From Isoetes taiwanensis (Eukaryota > Streptophyta > Lycopodiopsida > Isoetales > Isoetaceae), in the NCBI GenBank assembly GCA_021234155.1, contig JAJEKV010000018.1:15738180-15802179 (forward strand): a DNA stretch of 64,000 bases, in the 5' to 3' direction. The notes under the pieces were generated by a model. The model saw only the letters and a list, made by a program, of their open reading frames with translations, was not told the DNA's origin and made no database searches. Within the stretch, counting starts at the first letter, position 1. Every line of letters begins with the position of its first letter. Below, piece by piece: positions 23,480 through 35,911 of the stretch. The position numbers and the translations under genes were made by a program.

Positions 23480-23755
23480 TTTACAGAAGGGGAAGAAGAC
23501 TTGTGTGGGATTGGAGGTGCTTTTCCATCAGATCTATCCAAGCTTGTCAATCTCGAAATTTTGAATCTGGACAGTGCCCAGCTTTCGGGCCCTATTCCAG
23601 CTGGATTAGACAAGCTAATGAATTTGCAGGAGCTGTCTCTAAACTCCAACAAATTATCCGGCACCATTCCGGCCACACTGGGGTTGCTGAAGAATCTACA
23701 GACCTTAAATCTGACAGATAATGCATTGGAGGGGAGCATTCCAGCAACACACTAG
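23480..23755 (+). pseudogene. Leucine-rich-repeat gene fragment inside the CACTA-like element
   Basis: Open frame with about three plant-type LRRs: LVNLEILNLDSAQLSGPIPA, LMNLQELSLNSNKLSGTIPA and LKNLQTLNLTDNALEGSIPA. These match the LxxLxxLxLxxNxLSGxIP consensus of plant receptor-like proteins and kinases. A stop (TAG) follows immediately. Neither a signal peptide nor a transmembrane or kinase part is present. The fragment starts after an intron-acceptor-like TCTATGCAG (23451-23459). It lies within the CACTA-like element and is best read as a captured fragment of an LRR gene. Confidence 0.8.
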
Positions 23756-24957
23756 GAGATTTGTCCAAGCAAAGCAGCTTACAGGCGATTGGCTCTCCAG
23801 GTACCAAACATACTCTGTATTTCATATCCACGCTTAAATTTGTTGTGCCTCTATTTCATATTTAAGTATTCGATCAAATTTCAAGTATATTATATCTGAA
23901 AATGCTCTGTTTTCAAATGTTTCTTCAGTATCATCCATTTCTCAGTATCCCTTTTAGCTGCACAATGCAGCAACATTAATCGGTCCATTCCACTGCCATA
24001 TGTTCTGTTCTGAATCTTCTATTGCAATTTCATTTGGACTTCCATCAACATCACAAACTTTGTTTTCTCAGTTCCATCTACAGAAGCTGGTTTCCAGTAG
24101 CTGCATTTTGTTGAGGCTGTGGCATTCTAGAAGTCTGCAGAATTCATGGGTTATGTGATCATGAAGTAAGCATTTGTTTGCATTGATTTTTTTATTTTCA
24201 CCATGCATACGCTCTTCTTACCCAAGTTTCTCAGTATCCTTTTTAGTTTCTCAATCAATCTCATGATGCAGGAAGCAAAAAAGAAAGCTGAGGAGGAAGA
24301 AAGTTTACACGCTCCTTGTTAGAAATCCAATTCACCACAAGGTTGTAAAATAAGGAATACCTTTTGCTGGTTATATATACATGTGCTTCAACTTTCTCAT
24401 TTTTTAAATCTTGTGTGCTAGTTTCATAGTTGGAGTTTTAAGATCTTATGTGTTAGTTTGTTAGTTGGGACCGGAAATCAAGAGTATATAGAAGAGAGGA
24501 ACTCCACATGAATCCTCTTATCCAGATGTTATGTTCTTTATAAAGAATGTTAGATATTCCTTCCTCAGCATGACTCTATATTGTGCATGACTCCATACGA
24601 AGAACTCCAAGTCCATACCAACATTTTTTGTAGCATAGAATGTGGATTATAGAATTTATTTTTCATTGCAAATATGTTGCCACATGACTAGATAAGAATT
24701 TATAGCGCGGAATGTGGAATTATGGCAAGTTGTTGATCCATGCAATCATCTTGGTATTTCAAACACAATAATAGCACTTCAAATTATGATGCTCATATGT
24801 GGCAATATGTGTATATCCGACTTTTATGTGCTTTAGGATATGGTCCAACCACTATCCTTTCCTTTTTTGATGCAATAGAAAATCTTAAGAATGTGATTTA
24901 GCACAAAATTTATGTTCTTATTATATGTCGATCTTTTTCTTTAAAAAATATGAATAA

Positions 24958-25332
24958 TTTTTCCAAGGCCCCGAAGGGGCCAAAAAAAATTTCATAACAC
25001 AAACCATTAACCTTCACACTTATAATTAAATTCCCCCTGAAAACCCCCTTTGGTTTGGGTGCATATTCACACGCGGGTGACGTAGGGCAGCGAGAGCCCC
25101 TAAAATTATGTTTTACATGTACAAAATGAACACCATATAGTACATTACCTTAAATCTTATAGTATTTTGTAAATCTTCTTATATAGTATGGCAAGTTTTG
25201 TACATGCATACCCCACAAACGAGGAACTTTATGTACGGTGTAGATCAAGGAATAAAGGGTGCATATGCCTATCCAACAGCTCTCGATGCCCGGAGTCACC
25301 CCCCGTGTGAATATGCATAATGACCATGACAA
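24958..25332 (-). mobile_element. Foldback element with long inverted ends, copy 1
   Basis: GTGCATATTCACACGCGGGT at about 25059 is inverted at about 25302-25318 (ACCCCCCGTGTGAATATGCA). The arms extend through GACGTAGGGCA-CGAGAGC / GCTCTCGATGCCCGGAGTC. The plus-strand left flank contains GGCCCCGAAGGGGCC, a perfect hairpin (about 24967). A second copy with the same fold is at 51016-51362, and half of one forms the 3' region of the LINE at 38 kb. No coding capacity. Confidence 0.7.
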
Positions 25333-25339
25333 TCAACTC

Positions 25340-25763
25340 AGTATCGAAAACCATTCTACAAACCACAACCATTTTATAACCTAATTATTAAGATAGTAAA
25401 CTAGCATGAATAACCACTATGGCATCTAAATTGGTATAAAAACCCATGCTATAAATTCAACTTCTCTAAGCCATGTGAGAATAAAAAACCAACATAAACA
25501 ACCATTGCTATACAAATTTTTGTTGATTTAATAAGTCATGCTATGTTAGAAAACCAATAAAAATAGTCACCAATGATGTTAGAAACCATGTAATAAACTA
25601 ATATCGACTTTAATATACCACGTTATAACACAATATCAACATGAATAACCATGTACTAGTTATAAAAACCACTAAGCTATGTGGTTATTACTAAGAATAG
25701 AATTTTTAACATAAAAAATCACATCTATAGTGGTTTTTCAGTGGTTTATTACAATGGTTAAAG
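25340..25763. repeat. Right subterminal repeat zone of the CACTA-like element
   Basis: Dense short repeats of AACCAC, CATGAATAACCA, AAAACCA and TGGTTT lead to the right terminal inverted repeat. Composition mirrors the left zone in inverse orientation. Confidence 0.6.
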
Positions 25764-25782
25764 TTTTGGGTGCCTTGTGAAT

Positions 25783-26309
25783 TGGAATTTGACAAATTGG
25801 TCAAAGATCCTGCTGGAAATCAAGTTAGCTATGGAGTGTTGAAGTACAAGTTGGAAGACTTGGTTATGAGTAGAACAGAGAAGGAGCGGCACTCTGCTAA
25901 GCTGGAAATTGGTTTGCAGGAAGCAACTAGAGACATTGAAAAAAATGAAATTTCAATTCAACAAGCAAAGAAGAGACTTAGTTGTATGGAACTGCTTCAA
26001 CAAAGGCATTTGCAGATGTTGAATTTCATGAGGAGAGCAGGACCTATTGATCTGCACCCGAGGCCCTTTCCTGTAGGAGCTACTTCTGTAGAGCTGTTCA
26101 TCTCATTCAGTTCATGTACCTGCTGTGGCCAAGGCTTTGGCAAATCTGGTTTGGTGATGTTGGCTCCTTGCAGAGATGCTTTGTGCGTGTCTTATCTCGC
26201 CTTTGGAAAACAGAATTGCATAAAAGGCTGCATCTGGGATGAGGGCATTCAAAGTCAGCTTGGCCTCTCTGCTAGGCAAGGTATGCATTATTCTAATTTT
26301 GTTTAATCT
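25783..26309 (+). pseudogene. Coiled-coil/zinc-finger gene, 3' half beyond the CACTA-like insertion
   Basis: Directly after the AAT target duplication the frame reads LEFDKLVKDPAGNQVSYGVL. It continues through a long coiled coil (TEKERHSAKLEIGLQEATRD, then IEKNEISIQQAKKRLSCMEL). A C-terminal Cys cluster follows: CTCCGQGFGKSGLVMLAPC, then C..SYLAFGKQNCIKGC, a degenerate RING-like or treble-clef zinc-binding pattern. The second copy has the equivalent VCFAKNGFANNEPILVAPCE at 56500-56570. Joining to the 5' half by removing the element and one AAT keeps the frame (IK then LEFDK). The ORF ends at 26309 (TAA). Confidence 0.75.
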
Positions 26310-26339
26310 TAGATTGCTCTTCATTAATATTTGTTACTG

Positions 26340-26840
26340 TAATCTACAAAGTTCTACATGTACGTCTTTTGGTGCATCGATGTTCCTTGTACATGTATAT
26401 CTTTTAGTATACGTCTGCAAGCAGGGGTACATAGGCATATATTTGCTTGTCTATTGATGCTTTTATTTCTGAGCTTAAACTGCACATGTAGGATTTGTTT
26501 CATGTATGAGTTGTACATGTGTCTAATTGAGTCTACATCTGAAAGTAATTGTACATATTTTATTTTTGGATGCATTTGTTCCTGTGTTGGAGTGCATCTG
26601 TAGATGATTCATATGTATGTGCATTTTTTTACATACATTTGCATTTTATGGACATAGTTCTACATTCTCTCTCTAGATGTTTGGGTACATTTAGGTACAT
26701 TTATACAATGATGTACATTTAAGTACATAAAATGTACTATAGTTGTAGGTTGATTGACCTTTTAAGTACATTTGATGCATTTCGTGTACATTTGATGCAT
26801 TTTGTGTACATTTGATGTACATGTTATAGATGAACATACC
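26340..26840. repeat. TGTACAT-rich spacer
   Basis: The words GTACAT, ACATGTA and TTTGATGTACAT recur many times, for example a tight run of GTACATTTGATGCATTT units at 26764-26820. Comparable spacers follow or separate coding blocks at 56735-57150, 57930-58040 and 62650-63110. Confidence 0.6.
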
Positions 26841-29270
26841 AGAATGTGCCTAATATTTCTCATGCTTATATTTTGTTTTCATATTTATTAATATTGAGTT
26901 TTGCTTTCATGTCCATTAACTTTTAGATCACTCAATATATCCAGAAGACCATTTGTAGGTAACCTTCCATCACTGATATTGTACTAAACGTGAAGTCGTC
27001 CACCACTTGTTATTCTCAAGATGCAAATGGAACTAACTTATAGAAGTTGGCGTACATCAGACTATGCTAACAAATGTCCAAAAAACATGAGCTGCTTCAT
27101 CTCACTTGGATAAGGAAACTTAACATAGTACCAAATTTAAACATGCTTTGTATGCAATGTTCATTCTGAATAGAGTGAACATGTCCATGTTAAAAGCACC
27201 TGGACTTTACAATGTGATTTTGCAATCCAAAGACAACATCACACTTGCTTAAGATCAAGAGGCTTTGTTTTTAGAGATTGGAGGGTAATGATCTTGGAAG
27301 GCACAATTTGGTCACCTTTGGTGTGGAACACAATCTTGAAAGAAGCACATGCACAGGCTTTGATTCTTGCCTTGCAGAATAATTGTGTAATACATGTGAA
27401 CAAAAGCTCCATGATGTAACCTATTATGCATAATGAGAGGTTATGCAACATCTATGTATTTTGAAAACAATGTTCACATTATTTTCTAAGTAGAGAGAGA
27501 AAACATCTTAAAAGAAACTACTTGCCTGGATAAGCGATATCTTAGAGAAATCTCTTACCTGATTATGGAAGCAAAATATGGTTGTAGTTTTTCATGAGAT
27601 CTTCAAACAATCGGCACCATATATTTCTGTAAAACATGTAGCACAGCACAGTGGATGCAAAGAATCATGTTTTGATCTCTGATGTGCAAACCAATGGGTC
27701 AGGATGAGTTTAAAAAGTCCATATGGGTGAGAATAAGCCAGAAAGTTTTCAATCAAAACCTGCAATATGTGTCAAGCTTTGTAGCATCGAACTACATTGC
27801 AGCTTGCAGCTATCACCAATAGTTCTTCTCCCCTCTACTGCCCCAATCATTTTTACTTCTTCCTTTCCTCCACTTTTTCCAGGTATCAGTACAATTATCC
27901 TTCCAAGAACAAAAGGAAAAAATGGAAAAAACAATGCACATGTAGCCAAATCATAGTGGGTAAAAAGGGAACTGATGACGGGATGAACAAACCAACGAGA
28001 TAGAGGCAATAATGAGAATAAATCTGATGAATCTGAATAAAGCCAAGGAACGCAAAATAACGAGAAGTGCAAAAATAGCAAAAAGGAGCATAAAAATACC
28101 CGTAGGTAGCTCGTCAAGATGAAAAAAATAAATGGGAAGCTAATGCATGAATGTGGAAACAATGAAATATGAGGAGACATAGAAGCAGGAGTAACACAAG
28201 GCAAAGAGTACCTAAGTGACAATCACCCAGAAACGTAAAAACTCTACTGACAAAATGAAACAACAGATTTAAAGGCACAAAGTACCTGAAAAACTAAGAA
28301 AAATGGAAGGAGGAAATGGGGCTGACAAAAAAATCGAGACAATGAAGCAAATGGCAAGCAGATGGACCAATCTCACAAACAAGTTTACAGAAAGAGAAAA
28401 AATTAGAATAAGGACATCAAGTAGCAAATTGGGGTAATCGAGAGCGAAGGACAAGTGGCATAAAAGGACTAAGCATAGTAATGGGATGCAAAAGACGCTG
28501 CGTGAAACAGCAAGAACAAGGGTATAAATGGAGCTAATGCCCGCACATATCCAAAGAAAAAGAATGCATCGAATAAAAACATATAGCCACATGTAAGAAA
28601 AACCTAAGGAACAACGAACAACCATGCAATACAAGCGTTATCTACCAAATGCATAAGACCAAAATATACATCAAACATACTACGTAGAATATTGAAGACC
28701 AAAAAATACCGTGAATGAAACTCCGTAGAAATGTCAAGAAAAGACGAGATGATAATATTTAACGTGAAAATCATCCTCAAATATACGTATAGCCTCATAT
28801 ACAAAAAAAAAAAAAATAGAGCAAACAATGATGGCATAGAGAACCAAACCCCGAATAAACATGTGCAATGCAACCTGAAATGATGTATAAACATTTCCAT
28901 GCACGTTGTTGATCCCGCCCTCAACTAACTGCACAAACTCTTGAAAGAAAATGACCAAATGAAAATGGAAGCACACATATGAGACTGACAAAATATGAAT
29001 TTGCATGTTAGTGAAATATAGATTGGCGATATATCAAGCCTGGCCATCAAACTAGATAGAGCACTCGAATCAAGGAAATCAAGGGACCAAGTAACCAAAA
29101 ACGATATAAGCATATGCACCATATGGACTACGACAAACAAGAAACTGGAGCCACAAAGATGAAATGGCACAAGACAAGCGATCATACTAAAACAAAGGTC
29201 ATAACTCGAAAATCGAATTTCAAGATACACCAGAACTAACATATGTATCTTAAGGGTCAAATGAGGGAAT
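26841..29270. other. No gene recognised; strand-asymmetric composition
   Basis: 27990-29260 is strongly A/G-rich on the plus strand, which creates long meaningless pyrimidine-coded ORFs on the minus strand (Phe/Leu/Ser/Cys-rich). Their content follows base composition, so I do not call them genes. Confidence 0.5.
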
Positions 29271-29815
29271 AGAATAGAATAGAATAGAATAGAATAGTTT
29301 TTTTAACGTCCACGGAGACCAATAGGTCATGGGACCCATACAATGGGCTAGTACAATCATTACTACTAGGATTAAAAAACCCCCTGCCTCGAAAGGTTTT
29401 CAATCTACCTGTCCCAATCCGTAGCCTGTGGGACCCCGTGCGAATTGATGCAATAGCTACAAGCTTGTTCCTGGACAATGAAGCAAGCAAATAAGCTTGG
29501 GGCCCTGGTGCCAAGGTGGGATTTATGTGTGCATGATAATGACCAGTTTTCACTTGGGCCAAAGTAACTGCGTCCCATATCTTTTGAGAAAAATTACCAT
29601 TGAGATATTGTTGCAAAAGCTCAGGATCAGAACTGGCAAGCATCAGGCAGTGCTCTGGTTGCACAGCCCAACGGGCAAACCATGTAGTGCAATGCTCTTT
29701 CCAACATCGTTTCAAACGCTGAGGAGATTCAGCCATGGCAAGTGCAAGAACATGATACCTAACATCATCCATGTGGGAGAGGATAGAATGTGTAAACCAT
29801 GGGGGCATAGAACCT
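29271..29815 (-). mobile_element. LINE fragment: ORF2 C-terminal part plus 3' end
   Basis: On the minus strand the coding part contains KRCWKEHCTTWFARWAVQPE, SQKIWDAVTLAQVKTGHYHA and VAIASIRTGSHRLRIGTGRL, homologous to the LINE at 38-42 kb. The sequence then jumps into the 3' hairpin core (GAAAACCTTTCGAGGCAGG) and ends GTGGACGTTAAAAAAACT plus ATTCT units (29271-29296 complement). The zinc-knuckle segment seen in the copy at 43.1-43.7 kb is missing, so an internal deletion joins ORF2 to the 3' region. Confidence 0.8.
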
Positions 29816-30084
29816 CCAAGACCAATCTAATCACATCATCTATCAAAACAAACAAGGCCGATAAGAGTAGGTGAATAACACATGCATACCAAGGGGAGTA
29901 TAATAGATTTAAAACTTTTTAAAGGGTCATGAAGAGGGAGTGTCGTGAAGAACCCAATTTGAGCATTGACTATTGCAAACCTGCATTTAATCGAGAGACT
30001 AAATAATGCACAAGAAAGTGATATGCACAAAAATTATATAAAGTGAGTACCGAGTGCTTTTGGAAAACTGATTTGAGCACTGAC

Positions 30085-30290
<206 letters not shown>

Positions 30291-30520
30291 AATTGCCACC
30301 ATGCATTTAATAGATGGAATAAAATATGCATAAAGCACAAAAGTGATATGCACACAAATGATATGAAGGGCACTACGAAAGCTTTATCAGAGGTCATTTT
30401 ATGAGGGAGTGCCTTGGGAAACCCAAAATGACTAGAGCAACAATATGCATGTAATAGAATAATAAAACGTGAGAATAAAATATAGATAAAGCACAACAAT
30501 GATATGGAGGGCCTCGAATC

Positions 30521-32187
30521 TGCAACCATAAGTGACATAAACTCAAACTTCGACATCTCCACCAACAAACCAAAAAGCTTTAGACAAAAAATTTATCTCA
30601 CAATTATCCTATATTTGGGAAACTATAGGAAAATGAACGGTTACAGAGGCCAAGAACCTAGGACTCAGACAACAATTAGTCTTTGAAAATAAAAAATAAA
30701 GCTGCGGAATATAGCGAAGAGGATATGCAGCCACCGCAATTGAAGCCAGTAGAGAGGAGAGCCCGCGTTGGTGGTTTATACAAGGAAGCTCCTATGAGGC
30801 CAGAACCAGCCATTTTGAAACCATCTCTAAGCCTATGCAAAACAAAGATATATATACAGGTTCCAACTCACACAAGGCCAAGATTCTGAGATTTTATTAC
30901 TAAAGCTATTGATTTCCATACCGAAGCATCATTCATTCATACATCTCATCCTCATAAACGCATTTTGTTTTCTTCCAAACATCTCCATCATGCTGCTACC
31001 ATCCCTGCCACAACAATAGCCCTTTGTACTAAAAAACATCTTGTCACATGCAGGACCATCCTTTCACACATCCATTTTATAATAATCTGCTCAAGAGTTG
31101 CCCTCAATCCATACAAGCCACTTCTACTTTATTATTGCCTATCAGATTCATTGAACTGCTACCACACCTCCATATAGCAGTTTTATTTTTGCTAACTATA
31201 TACACAATTGTCATGCAGGTTCATCAGGTCTATACATTCATAATCATCTGCACCTCATCCGTCTTTCTGATCACCTTTCTTTGCTCTCACACATTGCAGG
31301 TTCATAAGTTGCCAACCATATATCCATATTGGCAACTAGCAAGAGCTTTAGATAATTCATCTGCAAATTTAGAGGTTGGGGGACCAGCCTACCTTTTTGT
31401 TTGGCATGATGATGCCACATTTTGGCAGCATAGAAGAGCTGTGCACACAAATTACATATCTTTGGTTGTCTATTGACTAAAGCATATGTGTGCAAGTACT
31501 ATAGATATGAAGACTCACATCCTTGAAGACTTGGAAGACCCCTCAAAGTTACTTGGTATGTGGCTAATTTGAGATCATCTTGGCATGAATTCTATTTCAC
31601 ATGGTTCATCACATGAGTTCACCATCTCATTCCTTTCCATGACACCTTGCATGCCTTATAATCCATGCTTTACCTTCATTTCCCTTAGAAAATTTGGCAA
31701 ATAGCCTTTTCTCTAGTCAAAACACACCACTCATACACCATTCATATACCACACACATATTACACCTCCACCATCTTGAAAAAGCAAAAAATTCCACTCA
31801 ATTTGGCTTTTCCTATAATCCAAGATCACATTCTCTCTTCAAAAGTCAGACTAGAGAGAGAGAGAGAGAAAGTGCACAATTTCCTAAGAAAAGCATGAAG
31901 AAGTCAAATGACCCAGTTGATGCATAAGGGATCCAAGTTTATGTGCACTAGTGCCAAATTTGTCCATGTCATCATCATAAGCTGCCAAATCACCATCGTA
32001 ATATACCATGTTCCATCCACATCACCACCAAGTATGTCATGTCATCATACACATATCACCTTCCATAAACTTCCTTTATTCAAAATATTTGACCTAAGAG
32101 AAGTCATTTTGACACTTAGGGTGACTTGTCATTGTGCCACATCATCATTAAATGCCTCCACATCATCCTACACGTGTCATTTCTACC
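30521..32187. other. No gene recognised
   Basis: AT-rich. CCACATTTTGGCAGCATAGA at about 31418 and TTGGAAGACCCCTCAA at about 31530 also occur at about 43980 and 44215, upstream of the Ty3/gypsy remnant, so part of this stretch is a diverged relative of that element. A (GA)n run lies at about 31853-31868. Confidence 0.5.
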
Positions 32188-32198
32188 TCATAAAAAGT

Positions 32199-32230
<32 letters not shown>

Positions 32231-33346
32231 AAGGCAAGATATTTAGTTTTTATTAATAGTATTATAAATACATTTATTCATGGCTCCATAGTAGCTAGAT
32301 AGCCTAAAACTTAACAGCACAAGATCTCCCAAGGGTGGAGATAAAGGTAAAAAACACCATTGGACAATCCATCTCAAAGTGAGCGATCCTGATTTACCTG
32401 CAGATGATACTCCTTTAAGTTCCACCTCCGAGAATGCAACAGACACGAACAATGGAGTGGAGGCTTCATCCCTCGCATTAACTCGACCCCTATTCTATCT
32501 ATCTTTGCAGCATTCACTTTGGAAGAAGGATTACTCTTTTCCAATTTCTTGTACTTAAGAGTACACATTCTCACCATCTTCCTTGGAATACAGATACAAG
32601 AGCCTCCCCCAACAGGGTGGTCCACATTCACTCCGTTTGTCCATGACATTTGCTTGAGTTTCGTCTGCATTGCGCTCTACTCGCCATTAGGGAGCAGCTA
32701 TAAAGACATATGGTCCTCCCGTCCCATGCCTTATTGAATCCTTACCCTGCTGCAGATTGTTTTCTTGATGCAGATCCCTGAAGCCCACCCCTCCTTCCAG
32801 CTGGGATGGAAGAGGGACAACATGAAAGAGGCAAAATCTTTCGAAAATCATAAGCTAAACATCCGAAATAATTGTGGCTAAACTTGAGCCACAATTGAAA
32901 GCCCTCCTTCGCACACCCTTCGCGCTGCACTCACTGTAGCTTCTTGGGATTTAAATGTCAAGATATTGGTTCTCGTTACTTCATTCTAGAAAGGTATTTG
33001 AGCAGTAATAGTTGGTTGTGGTTTCTTCCATTTTCAACATGAAGTTACAGAATATTTTCTTAGTTCATCTGTGAATGCATTTGGATAAAGTTGGGGCAAG
33101 CAAGAGCCTAGATTTTGTGCAGTTTTACTATTTGAGATTCATACCTACACTTGATTCAGTTCTGGGTTTATCATGAGTGTAATCTACTACAAGCGAGACA
33201 CAGTGAGAAGAGTGCATTGGCATATTTAGCCGACAGCTAAGGGTACTGTTATTGCAGTGACTGGCTTGGAGTTGAGTAGACTTGAGACTTATTTAGTCTT
33301 CTTGTTCTTGAGAAGGCCCCTTAGTATGAAATTCTTCATAAAAAGT
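32188..33346 (-). mobile_element. Poly(A) retroposon (L1-type end) with 11-bp target duplication
   Basis: TCATAAAAAGT at 32188-32198 is repeated exactly at 33336-33346, flanking a 1,137-bp insertion. Read on the minus strand it ends in TATTAATAAAAACTAAATAT..CCTTC and a long A run (complement of 32200-32229). The same terminal pattern (TTAATA...CCYTC then poly A) occurs at 49.25 and 50.28 kb. Minus-strand ORFs inside show no RT motif, so it is a 5'-truncated L1-type copy or a retrocopy mobilised by one. Confidence 0.85.
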
Positions 33347-35436
33347 TTTGACTAGAAAAAAAGACATTTTGCCAACTTGCTTGACACATCATCATCCTAT
33401 ATTGCCATGTCATCTTCCATTTGCCAAGTCATCATACCAACTTGCCACATCACCAATTCCACCCCATTTTGAGTCAAAAAACCAAATGTGCTTTTTGCAA
33501 AAAGGATTCTTCCATGTCATAGAGCATCAAAAAAGATTCCATATGGAAAAAAGAATTTTTGCAAAAGACCATGTTTTGACCTTCATTTTTGAGTTCTTGG
33601 GAATCGTGCCATGTTTCAAAAGAAAAAAAAAATTCCTTCCCCCCCCCCCACAAACTGGCCTAGTCACTCATTGCATCCAGTCTCCCCGCGCCATGTGGTG
33701 CCTCCGGGCATGTGAGCTGGCAACGGGCAAGACAGCATGTGGAGACAGCACGCAATTATTGATAATACACGTCAAACCAGGCTACATATACCCGATCTGC
33801 CAAAATTGAAAATGCCTGTGGGATATCCTAAAAAATCTGTCACACCAAGATCCGAATTTCTTCAACGAACTAGCTGTCTAATAATTGCTAAATGCTCCCG
33901 GATTGACCCATTCTAAGCCAAAAACACTCAAATTAAGCAAAAAGACAAAGAATTGAGCTAGATTTGCCAAGAACGGACTAAAATTGAGGATTATGAAAAA
34001 GGGGAATTATTTACAAAAATTTTGAAGGATTTGGGCGCATGAATCGATCGAGATCACTCATCTAGAGACCAGTTTGAATGACTGATGCTTGAAATTGCCT
34101 TCCTTGCTTTTTGAATCCATAGATTACTTGAAGCAATCAGATTACTTGCTGTTATAAACATTATTTTGATCCTGTGCCCAAGGCTATAGAGCTTGGGAAT
34201 CTTTGACTGTGTGATGTTCCTTTGAATGCAAATCCGATCCTTGGTATTACAACTCTGCTCAATTTGCATTCCACATTCCAAACAAGGTAAAATAAAAAGA
34301 TATAAGCGAAATTTGAAGGTAATTTGTTTGTCTGAAGCATATCATAAAATAGGTTGCATCATAACTTATTCTATTGATCGAAACCATCATAAAAATTAAA
34401 TTGACCTTAGTATTAATCTGTGAGAGTATTTGACAAGTTTTGACACTATACATAGGGTAATGCATGAATCAGTCAGGTAAAAAGCATAAAGAGTCTGAAG
34501 GAACATCAAAAAAGCAATTTGCAATAGCCTATTCTCGATATTTTGTTAATTATTGCATTTTCTAAGTAAAATATTTCACTTTGTAGATTCTAGCTATGAT
34601 TTTGATCAAACAAACAGTCCTCCCTTGATTGCAGACCACCAGAAATTGTAGAAAACTCTCAGAGCTCAGAAAGGATCATCATAAATTGATTTGCAAAAAA
34701 ATTGCTTGCTGTTTTCTTCCTGTAACAATCTGCTTGCAAAAAACTTGAGTTTCAGGACCTACTTACATCTACGTTTGCAAAAGAAGTGATTGGTCCTAGT
34801 GTGTAGACCTATCAGAGATAGAATCAAGTGACAAAACTAAAAAAAGATTCATATCCCTCGATCTGCAAAAAATTGCTCATTGCCAGGGATATTGACTTAT
34901 TTTTGACTTGATCAGGATTGCATATTTGAATGAACTCTGCAACATTAGCATGACAACTCTGCATTTTTTAAACTCTGCATTGTTTAAATAGAATTATTTT
35001 GAGCTTAGCAAGTTGGACAAGTGAGACTTGTTCTTTGCAAGTAAAACGTAGCAAAAGAACTTGTCTGTAGTAACGAAATAGCTCTTGGTACCACCTTGAT
35101 ACAGTATAAAATGTAAATTTCTAGAGTGCAACCATTTTGGATGCTATTTCCTGATAGACCAATTATAAGGCTTTGTCTTTACTTGACTTGAAAGCATGAC
35201 ATTAAATAATCTGATCTGTTTTATTATGCAAATTTTATCTCCATTTATCTTTGACAAGAGGCACCAAGCCTCTTGGATCGTCCCATTTCTAGTTAAGGTT
35301 GGGTGTGCAGGTAACCAGAACTTCACCTTCTTGAATCGCCTTGAATTTTGTTCCTGTAGGATGACACGATTTCTTCTTGGATCATGATGAAACATGATTC
35401 TAGATATCCAAATAAGATAAGTATGCTGTAGATTTT
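33347..35436. other. No gene recognised
   Basis: The left part (33350-33500) resembles 31930-32190 (CCATGTCATC/TTGCCACATCA words), as expected if the retroposon at 32188 split one older repeat. The remainder is AT-rich and holds nothing I can name. Confidence 0.5.
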
Positions 35437-35524
35437 GAGAAGAGAAGAGAAGAGAAGAGAAGAGAAGAGAAGAGAAGAGAAGAGAAGAGAAGAGAAGAGA
35501 AGAGAAGAGAAGAGAAGAGAAGAG
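35437..35524. repeat. (GAGAA)n pentanucleotide array
   Basis: About 17 AGAGA units directly abut the start of the MITE-like repeat at 35525. Read on the minus strand this is a TTCTC tail directly after CTACATATT, like the pentanucleotide tails of the LINE family. Confidence 0.95.
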
Positions 35525-35815
35525 AATATGTAGCATAATAACAGGGGGTTTTTTTTGTATTTTTGTACGGTTTTTCCAATGGTTTTTATATGATTTGATG
35601 GGCGTATTACACAAGGCCTACTAATTAGTACATCTAGAGTGCCCATTGTATTTGCATACGCTTGAATTAATTTTAATGCCTCTTTTCAATGGTGTAGACC
35701 CATATATGTAGTATTTTTCAGTTAAGTTTTATTTTTCGTATTATATTTTTTTTTGCTCGACATGCAAAGCTCGAGCAGCTCATTTTAGGGTTTTTTGCTG
35801 TAAGGGCGTGGTTAT
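35525..35815 (+). mobile_element. MITE-like repeat, family AATATGTAGCATAATAACAGG, copy 2
   Basis: Starts AATATGTAGCATAATAACAG and continues TACGGTTTTTCCAATGGTTT, CCTACTAATTAGTACATCTA, TGCTCGACATGCAAAGCTCG, then TTTTAGGG. About 270 bp align with the inverted copy at 53464-53734. Confidence 0.7.
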
Positions 35816-35911
35816 GTGCATGCCCTGCCCGAAAATTTTCTTTGGTGGTACAGGCCCGAGGCTTCTCTGGTCCAAGGGTTTAGGTCTGGCTTCTCATCTG
35901 ATTTGGTCTGG

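Larger units (their letters stand above)
16257..25779. mobile_element. CACTA-like DNA transposon (9,523 bp) carrying gene fragments
   Basis: The left terminus CACAAGGCACCCAAAA (16257-16272) is the exact inverse of the right terminus (25764-25779). Flanking AAT at 16254-16256 and 25780-25782 is a 3-bp target duplication. CAC ends and 3-bp duplications are hallmarks of the CACTA/EnSpm superfamily, although the fifth base here gives CACAA rather than CACTA. Both subterminal zones are packed with short GGTTTA/AACCAC words (16273-17040, 25340-25763), as CACTA elements usually are. No transposase is recognisable inside, so it appears non-autonomous. It carries an LRR fragment, an unidentified exon and several nested insertions. 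Confidence 0.8.

Noticed and set aside
28000-29260. Long minus-strand ORFs rich in Phe, Leu, Ser and Cys that look like membrane proteins
   Set aside because: They follow from the strongly purine-rich plus strand; no motif, no start context and no conservation between frames supports them.
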